DNA from: Acidimicrobiales bacterium
GTDB lineage: Bacteria > Actinomycetota > Acidimicrobiia > Acidimicrobiales > SZUA-35
DNA length: 64,000 nucleotides
NCBI GenBank assembly: GCA_041394265.1
Contig: JAWKIO010000006.1
Location: 434,001-498,000, forward strand
Direction: 5' to 3'
Shown: positions 59,272-64,000 of the stretch, one piece after another
How the letters are laid out: each line of letters starts with the position of its first letter
How positions within the stretch are numbered: position 1 is the first letter of the stretch
Position numbers and translations under genes: made by a program
The notes under the pieces: generated by a model
The model's database searches: none
What the model saw: the letters and a program-made list of their open reading frames with translations, nothing else
Told to the model about the DNA's origin: nothing

Positions 59272-59326
59272 GCCGTCGATGCCCAACGCGACGAAATGGC
59301 CGCTTCGGCGGCCGATCGCCCGGGGC

Positions 59327-59332
59327 TATCGT
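59327..59332 (+). promoter_or_regulatory. -10 box for leaderless aminotransferase gene
   Basis: TATCGT ends 6 nt before the ATG at 59339. It faces the nudC promoter 55 bp away. Confidence 0.45.
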
Positions 59333-59338
59333 GGCTCC

Positions 59339-61021
59339 ATGACGACGCCTTCGGTCGAGACGCTGATCGAGACGATCCGTTCGTCGGTGATCGGTGCCGA
59401 CGACGTGGTCGATGGACCGTTCGGCCCTCGGCCGGTCGTCTACGCCGACTACACCGCCTCGGGTCGCTCGCTGTCGTTCGTCGAGGACTACCTGCGCTCG
59501 GCGGTCCTGCCGCTCTACGCCAATACCCACACCGAGTCGTCGGGCACCGGACTGCAGACCACGAGGTATCGCGAAGAGGCCCGGTCGATCATCGCCTCGT
59601 GTACGGGCGCCACCGACGACCACGTCGTGTTGTTCTGCGGCAGCGGCTCCACCTATGCGATCGACAAGCTGATCGGTGTGCTCGGCCTGCGGGTGCCGTC
59701 GAATCTCGAGGATCGCTGGCACGTCACGGCCACCATTCCGCCCGAGGAGCGCCCGGTCGTGTTCATCGGCCCGTTCGAGCACCACTCCAACGAGGTCCCT
59801 TGGCGCGAGTCGATCGCCGATGTGGTGACGATCGCCGAGACCGCCGACGGGCACGTCGACATCGACCATCTCACGCAAGAGCTCGAACGTCATGCCGAGC
59901 GACCGCTGAAGATCGGCTCGTTTTCGGCAGCATCGAACGTCACCGGCATCCTCACCGACACCGCCGCCGTGTCGGCCACGCTGCACCAGCACGGGGCGCT
60001 CGCCTTCTGGGACTTCGCAGCGGCCGCGCCCTACGTCGACATCGACATGGGTCCGGCCGACCTCGATACCAGCTACGACGCCGTGTTCCTGTCGAGCCAC
60101 AAGCTGATCGGCGGCCCCGGCACACCGGGCATCCTCGTCGCCAAGCGATCCCTGTTCGACAACCGGGTGCCGGTCGTGCCCGGCGGCGGCACGGTTGCCT
60201 ACGTCAATCCCGAGGAGCACGACTACCTCACCGACATCGCCCATCGTGAGGAGGGCGGCACGCCGGCCATCGTCGAGTCGATCCGGGCCGGCCTCGTCTT
60301 CCAGCTGAAAGCGGCGGTTGGCGTCGACGAGATCCGTCGACGCGAGGAGCGCTTCGTGGCCAAGGCCATTGAGGCGTGGGACGCCACCCCGAACATCGAG
60401 ATCCTCGGCAGCCACGACGCTGAACGACTGTCGATCGTGTCGTTCGTCATCCGTCATGGCGACCGCTACCTCCACCACAACTTCGTGGTGGCGGTCCTCA
60501 ATGACCTGTTCGGGATCCAGGCCCGGGGTGGCTGTTCGTGTGCCGGACCCTACGGTCACCGCCTGCTCGGCATCGACCTCGACCGGTCCCATGCCTTCGA
60601 GCGTGAGATCACGAGCGGGTGCGAGGGCATCAAGCCCGGCTGGGTCCGTGTCAACTTCAACTACTTCATCGACGACGAGACCTTCGACTACCTCATCTCG
60701 GCCGTCCGCCTGGTGGCGACCAAGGGGGCCGGGCTGCTGCCGTGCTACACGTTCGAACCCGGCTCGGGTCTGTGGCGCCACTGCGACGCCGACCAGCGAT
60801 CACCGTTGATGTCCTTGCGCGAGATCGACTACGGCAGCGGGGCGATGTCGTATCCCGACCGGCGACGTCAGATGCACGACCGCAGTCTCGCCCATTTCAC
60901 CGAGCTGGCCGAGGCCGAACTTGACCAGGTCCGCTGCCGACCCGGCGCTCCGCAACCGGCGCCGCAGACCACCGCCGACTTCGAATCGCTGCGCTGGTTC
61001 CCCTACCCCCACGAAGCCTGA
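59339..61021 (+). CDS. Class V aminotransferase (cysteine desulfurase / selenocysteine lyase-like)
   Basis: A 560-residue PLP enzyme. The N-terminal region (VYADYTASGRSLSFVEDYLRSAVLPLYANTHTESSGTGLQTTRYREEARSIIA) and the PLP Lys in FLSSHKLIGGPGTPGILVAKR match the class V family. A GGCSCAG motif (LFGIQARGGCSCAGPYGHRLLG) carries a conserved Cys after the PLP site, as in SufS-like enzymes. The C-terminal 100 residues (WRHCDADQRSPLMSLREIDYGSGAM) are an extra region. Start at 59339 is supported by a -10 box. Substrate not determined. Confidence 0.9.
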   Translation: MTTPSVETLIETIRSSVIGADDVVDGPFGPRPVVYADYTASGRSLSFVEDYLRSAVLPLYANTHTESSGTGLQTTRYREEARSIIASCTGATDDHVVLFCGSGSTYAIDKLIGVLGLRVPSNLEDRWHVTATIPPEERPVVFIGPFEHHSNEVPWRESIADVVTIAETADGHVDIDHLTQELERHAERPLKIGSFSAASNVTGILTDTAAVSATLHQHGALAFWDFAAAAPYVDIDMGPADLDTSYDAVFLSSHKLIGGPGTPGILVAKRSLFDNRVPVVPGGGTVAYVNPEEHDYLTDIAHREEGGTPAIVESIRAGLVFQLKAAVGVDEIRRREERFVAKAIEAWDATPNIEILGSHDAERLSIVSFVIRHGDRYLHHNFVVAVLNDLFGIQARGGCSCAGPYGHRLLGIDLDRSHAFEREITSGCEGIKPGWVRVNFNYFIDDETFDYLISAVRLVATKGAGLLPCYTFEPGSGLWRHCDADQRSPLMSLREIDYGSGAMSYPDRRRQMHDRSLAHFTELAEAELDQVRCRPGAPQPAPQTTADFESLRWFPYPHEA

Positions 61022-61126
61022 ACTCTCGGCTCCTGAGCTCACCCAAGCACAACTCTCGGCTCACCAGCCCACTTCCGGGCTCGGGAGCCGAAGGTTCGCT
61101 CATCGTGGGCTCGGGAGCCGAGCGTT
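61021..61126. repeat. Diverged nested-palindrome element, copy E (106 bp)
   Basis: Begins on the last A of the aminotransferase TGA stop. Outer arms AAC.CTCGGCTCC.GAGC.CAC and its complement ending GAGCCGAGCGTT; inner 46-bp palindrome at 61051-61096 beginning AACTCTCGGCTC and ending GAGCCGAAGGTT. Arms are 30 bp, inner part exactly 46 bp: the same layout as copies A-C but a different sequence. Mismatches between arms are mostly G-T wobble. Confidence 0.8.
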
Positions 61127-61179
61127 CGCGCACCTGTCGCTCGCTGCTCACCCTTGGGCGAAGGGCGAGGGTTTGCTGA

Positions 61180-61356
61180 TCAGAGGGCCTGGGCGATCTG
61201 GCGGAGCAGATAGAGGATGCCCAACCACATCGGTGCGCTGAGGGCAGCACCCATTGCGATGCCTCGAGCCGGTCCTGCGGTGACGGGCGTGGCGGCGGCC
61301 TCTTGGGCTCCCGTCGAGGTCGATGGCTGGGCAAGTGGAGTGATGGTGCTGGTCAT
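61180..61356 (-). CDS. 58-residue membrane protein
   Basis: A short frame with a good ribosome binding site (AAAGG, 5 bases before the ATG at 61356). The product MTSTITPLAQPSTSTG... ends with a membrane helix GAALSAPMWLGILYLLRQIAQAL. It is polar and Thr/Ala-rich before that. Conserved context is unknown, but it is on the same strand as, and 183 bp downstream of, the response regulator. It is probably real because of the ribosome binding site and the helix. Confidence 0.65.
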   Translation of the reverse strand: MTSTITPLAQPSTSTGAQEAAATPVTAGPARGIAMGAALSAPMWLGILYLLRQIAQAL

Positions 61357-61432
61357 GCGTACCTTTCACAACGAACGGAGTCCCGCCAAGGACCCCGGCA
61401 CACCCTCATATGCCGAGCCACCACCGAGGTGG

Positions 61433-61448
61433 TAGGTAAATCAACCTA
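61433..61448. promoter_or_regulatory. Inverted repeat upstream of the small membrane gene
   Basis: TAGGT and ACCTA separated by 6 bases, next to an ACCAC/GTGGT dyad at 61420-61433, in an AT-richer stretch. The position upstream of the 58-residue protein gene makes it a candidate site for the adjacent response regulator. Confidence 0.35.
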
Positions 61449-61538
61449 GCTGAGACGTTCGTCACCCGTCAACGCGCCCCGCCATCCTTGACCGAGCCTT
61501 TGCCACTTCGTGGTCCGCCCGTTGCGTTTCCGCCCAGC

Positions 61539-62180
61539 TCAGAGCATGCGACGCCGAGCGGCCCAGCTGGTCAGTTCATGCCTCGATGACAGCTGCAGCT
61601 TCCGCAGCACCGCCGACGCGTGGGTCTCGACCGTCTTGATCGAGATGGAGAGCCGCCGGGCGATCTCTTTGTAGGCATAGCCCCGGGCCAACAGACGCAT
61701 GACCTCTTGTTCACGTGGAGACAATCGGTCGAGTTCGGGGTCGACCGGTTCCGGAACCTCGGCCGAGAAGGCGTCGATCACGAAACCGGCAAGCCGAGGT
61801 GAGAAGACGGCGTCGCCCTCGGCCACCCGGCGAACGGCGTCGATGAGCTCGGGTCCCTTGATCGACTTCGTGACATAGCCCCGAGCACCGGCTCGGATGA
61901 CGGCGATCACGTCGTCGGGTGCGTCGGACACCGAGAGCGCCAGGAACGCCGTTTCGACGTTGCGACCGGCGACCGCTCGGATGACGTCGCTTCCCGTCCC
62001 CGACGGGAGGTGGACGTCGAGCAGCACGACATCGGGCGGACGGTCACAGATCACGTCGACCGCCTCGGCAACATCGCCTGCCTCACCGACGACGTAGACG
62101 GCGTCTCCCAGCTGGGCCCGCACGCCGGCCCGCACCAGATCGTGGTCATCGACCAGGACGACGGTCGGTTGGAAACTCAT
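61539..62180 (-). CDS. LuxR/NarL-family response regulator
   Basis: A 213-residue two-component regulator. The receiver domain (VVLVDDHDLVRAGVRAQL, phosphorylation Asp in VVLLDVHLPSGTG, Lys in GYVTKSIKG) is followed by a LuxR-type helix-turn-helix (LSPREQEVMRLLARGYAYKEIARRLSISIKTVETHASAVLRKLQL). It overlaps the histidine kinase gene by four bases, so the pair forms one operon. Targets are unknown; the 58-residue gene next downstream is a candidate. Confidence 0.95.
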   Translation of the reverse strand: MSFQPTVVLVDDHDLVRAGVRAQLGDAVYVVGEAGDVAEAVDVICDRPPDVVLLDVHLPSGTGSDVIRAVAGRNVETAFLALSVSDAPDDVIAVIRAGARGYVTKSIKGPELIDAVRRVAEGDAVFSPRLAGFVIDAFSAEVPEPVDPELDRLSPREQEVMRLLARGYAYKEIARRLSISIKTVETHASAVLRKLQLSSRHELTSWAARRRML

Positions 62181-63418
62181 GGCTGGCTCCTCATGGGGTG
62201 GGCGTCCGAGCTACCGGCGCTCGAGGTGTCGGATCGACGGGGTAGGCGGAGTTCGACCTCGGTCCCCTCGCCCGGCGCCGTGACGATGATCGCCGATCCA
62301 CCGATGCGTTGCATGCGTTGCTGGATCGAGTGGCGAACCCCCTGGCGATCATCGGGAATGGCGCTGAGCTCGAACCCGGTGCCGGCATCTCGTACGAACG
62401 CTTCGATGGCGTCGGGCTGCACCTCGACGTAGATGTCGATCCGCTCGACGCCGGCGTGCTTGGCGCTGTTCACGGCCGCCTCGCGCACCGCCGACAGCAT
62501 CGATCCGACCCGGGCGTCGATGAGGCAATCGCCTACCACGACCGCATCGATCGTGATGCCGTGGAGATCCTCGAGGTCGCTGATCAGGTCGTCGAGTTGA
62601 CCCCGGACACTTCCACCCTCGCGATGGACCCGATCGGGATCGAGCCAGTTCCGTAGCTCGCGCTCCTGGCGGCGGGCGAGTCCGACCATCTTCTGGGGGT
62701 CGTCGGAGTGGCGTTGGATCAGCGACAGGGTCTGCAACACCGAGTCGTGGATGTGGGCGGCCACCTCGGCCCGCTCCTCGGATCGGACCCGAGCCTGACG
62801 TTCGGCGTCGAGGTCGGCCAGGAGTCGCCACCACCAGGGCGCCGACAACGCAAGGAGCGCGCCCCCGATGCCGACACCGATCGCGAGTCCGGCCGACGCC
62901 TGGGCCCAGTCGGAGAACGGCCGGACGAGGAGGAGGACGGCGGTGCCGATGAGCACGAGTCCGCCGACGGTCTGGGCGACCTGGATCGGCCGGGCAATCG
63001 GCTTGGCCGAAGCGTTCGGACGACGTCGCTGCCACAGCACGATGATGCCGAGGGCCAACAGGCCGAGCGGCCACACGAGCCAGTTGGGCAGGCCGAAGAG
63101 CCGCTCGAACAGGGCGTAGCCACCGAGGGTGGCCAGCGCGAAACCGACCAGGCGCTCTCGACCGTTGCGGGCCTTCGGGATTCGAGCGACCTCTGGACGC
63201 TGGTGGACGTACTGGTCGATCGCCAGCCAGCCCCACACCACGGCGTAGAGGAGTGCTCCCCATCCGCCGGCGGTGAACAGCGCAACGAAGGCGAGACGAA
63301 CCCAGAAGACGTCGAGGCCGAGCTCGCTGGCGATGCCGGCCGAGACCCCGCCGACCAGACGGTCACGGCGTTCGATGGCAGGCACCTGCCAATAGCGATC
63401 GCTGGGTACGGCTCTCAT
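62177..63418 (-). CDS. PspC-domain sensor histidine kinase
   Basis: A 413-residue kinase. From the ATG at 63418 it begins with a PspC domain (RDRLVGGVSAGIASELGLDVFWVRLAFVALFTAGGWGALLYAVVWGWL), then three more hydrophobic segments (RLVGFALATLGGYALF, WLVWPLGLLALGIIVLW, VGGLVLIGTAVLLLV), a HisKA_3 dimerisation helix with the phospho-acceptor His (AAHIHDSVLQTLSLIQRH) and a HATPase (MLSAVREAAVNSAKHAGVERIDIYVEV, DAGTGFEL). This layout resembles the actinobacterial envelope-stress kinases of the PspC/LiaS type. A PspC-like gene is divergent from it. Confidence 0.93.
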   Translation of the reverse strand: MRAVPSDRYWQVPAIERRDRLVGGVSAGIASELGLDVFWVRLAFVALFTAGGWGALLYAVVWGWLAIDQYVHQRPEVARIPKARNGRERLVGFALATLGGYALFERLFGLPNWLVWPLGLLALGIIVLWQRRRPNASAKPIARPIQVAQTVGGLVLIGTAVLLLVRPFSDWAQASAGLAIGVGIGGALLALSAPWWWRLLADLDAERQARVRSEERAEVAAHIHDSVLQTLSLIQRHSDDPQKMVGLARRQERELRNWLDPDRVHREGGSVRGQLDDLISDLEDLHGITIDAVVVGDCLIDARVGSMLSAVREAAVNSAKHAGVERIDIYVEVQPDAIEAFVRDAGTGFELSAIPDDRQGVRHSIQQRMQRIGGSAIIVTAPGEGTEVELRLPRRSDTSSAGSSDAHPMRSQP

Positions 63419-63551
63419 GACCGTTGCATGATCGCACGACCGAGGATCGATCCAAATCAGGGCAAACCCTGAGTGCACCCGAGACGCATTCAGGGAAGAG
63501 TGGGGTGGCCCACCGATGGTTGGCCGAGCCGGCCCGATCGACACTCGAACC

Positions 63552-64000
63552 ATGACCGACCTCCACTCCCCCCAACCCGACGACGATTCCCCCTCCAACG
63601 ACGAGACCTCGACCGAGTCGAGCACCGGTCTCGATCACCGCGATGCCCCCGAGCCCGCAGCGACCGACGAGACGCCGGCCACTGGCGCCTTGGACGTCGA
63701 TGGTGCCGCCCTGCTCGAGGCTGCCGCCCGACTGGATGATCCGCTCGCCGAGGAGCCGACCGACGCCGGGGCCGAGTCCGTCACCGGCGAAATCGGCATC
63801 GACAGCGAAGCTGATGCCGACCCGATCGAAGATGCCACCTCGGGCGGCAACGACCCCGCCGGCAGCGATCCGTTCGATGGCGAGTCGGCAGGAGCCGAAC
63901 CGGGCGAGCCCACCGCAACCACACCGCCCCCAATGGATCCGCCGCCGATGGATCCGCCGCCACCGCTTCCTCCGGTCCGCCGCCTTCGTCGGGCCGAGGG
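63552..64000 (+). CDS. Probable PspC-like membrane protein, acidic N-terminus (3' end outside window)
   Basis: The frame is open from the ATG at 63552 to the right edge (149 codons). It is strongly acidic and low complexity (TDLHSPQPDDDSPSNDETSTESS, Pro/Met repeats PPPMDPPPMDPPPP) and ends VRRLRRAEG, which looks like the start of a PspC domain (RRL.Rs..dr...GVcgGLA). The neighbouring kinase has a PspC domain and is divergent by 133 bp, so the two are probably functionally linked. Remainder not seen. Confidence 0.6.
   Translation, partial: MTDLHSPQPDDDSPSNDETSTESSTGLDHRDAPEPAATDETPATGALDVDGAALLEAAARLDDPLAEEPTDAGAESVTGEIGIDSEADADPIEDATSGGNDPAGSDPFDGESAGAEPGEPTATTPPPMDPPPMDPPPPLPPVRRLRRAE

Noticed and set aside
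1..64000. tRNA or rRNA genes
   Set aside because: I found no cloverleaf-like segment or rRNA sequence anywhere in the window.

Overview
The window is GC-rich bacterial DNA with C-ending codons, many GTG starts and dense ATGA or TGATG gene overlaps. Its content fits a flagellated actinobacterium: a flagellum without P- or L-ring genes, a FliW/CsrA pair, a nickel superoxide dismutase with its maturation peptidase, a PspC-domain sensor kinase, an MMPL transporter, and many starts placed 6-7 nt after a TANNNT -10 box (leaderless transcripts). A member of the Acidimicrobiia is my best guess. This is inferred from gene content, not from a marker gene.

Layout. (1) 1-32397 is a nearly complete flagellar locus. 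Minus strand, in transcription order: fliA; flgN-flgK-flgL; flbD-motA-motB-fliL; fliC; fliD-fliS-fliT-like; and flgB-flgC-fliE-fliF-fliG-fliH-fliI-fliJ-murein hydrolase-fliK (fliK runs off the left edge). Plus strand, divergent from fliA: fliM-fliN-fliO-fliP-fliQ-fliR-flhB, then flhA-degenerate flhF-small membrane gene-fliW-csrA. flgD, flgE and chemotaxis genes are not seen here. One foreign-looking gene (AbiEi-like helix-turn-helix plus DUF559 nuclease) sits at 9253-10185 between two copies of a 104-bp nested palindrome. (2) 32437-33290 is sodX-sodN. (3) 33385-38280 is a phenylacetate unit (paaI, marR-type regulator, paaK, paaA, paaD, paaB, paaC; no paaE). (4) 38437-64000 is mixed housekeeping and envelope content: a GGDEF/EAL protein, a hydroxyacid dehydrogenase, an MMPL-like transporter, DUF937 and CopD-like proteins, a thiolase-like protein, a secreted propeller/FN3 protein, otsA, a zinc alcohol dehydrogenase, aroA, a coiled-coil membrane protein, a glyoxalase-like protein, a UgpC-type ABC ATPase with aberrant codon use, a peptidoglycan amidase, a zinc-ribbon protein, nudC, a class V aminotransferase, a 58-aa membrane protein, a two-component system and the start of a PspC-like gene.

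How parts work together. The flagellin leader carries two CsrA-type GGA sites, one in a hairpin loop and one over the Shine-Dalgarno. fliW and csrA are in the same locus, so the FliW-CsrA-flagellin feedback known from Bacillus subtilis probably operates here.

The most unusual signal is the nested-palindrome family. Full copies are at 9065-9168, 10185-10288, 17922-18025 and, in a diverged form, 61021-61126. All have about 29-30 nt outer arms beginning AAC and ending GTT and a 46-nt inner palindrome that also begins AAC/AAG and ends GTT/CTT. Compensatory changes preserve the pairing, two copies start on the last base of a stop codon, and two bracket the DUF559 gene like a cassette.
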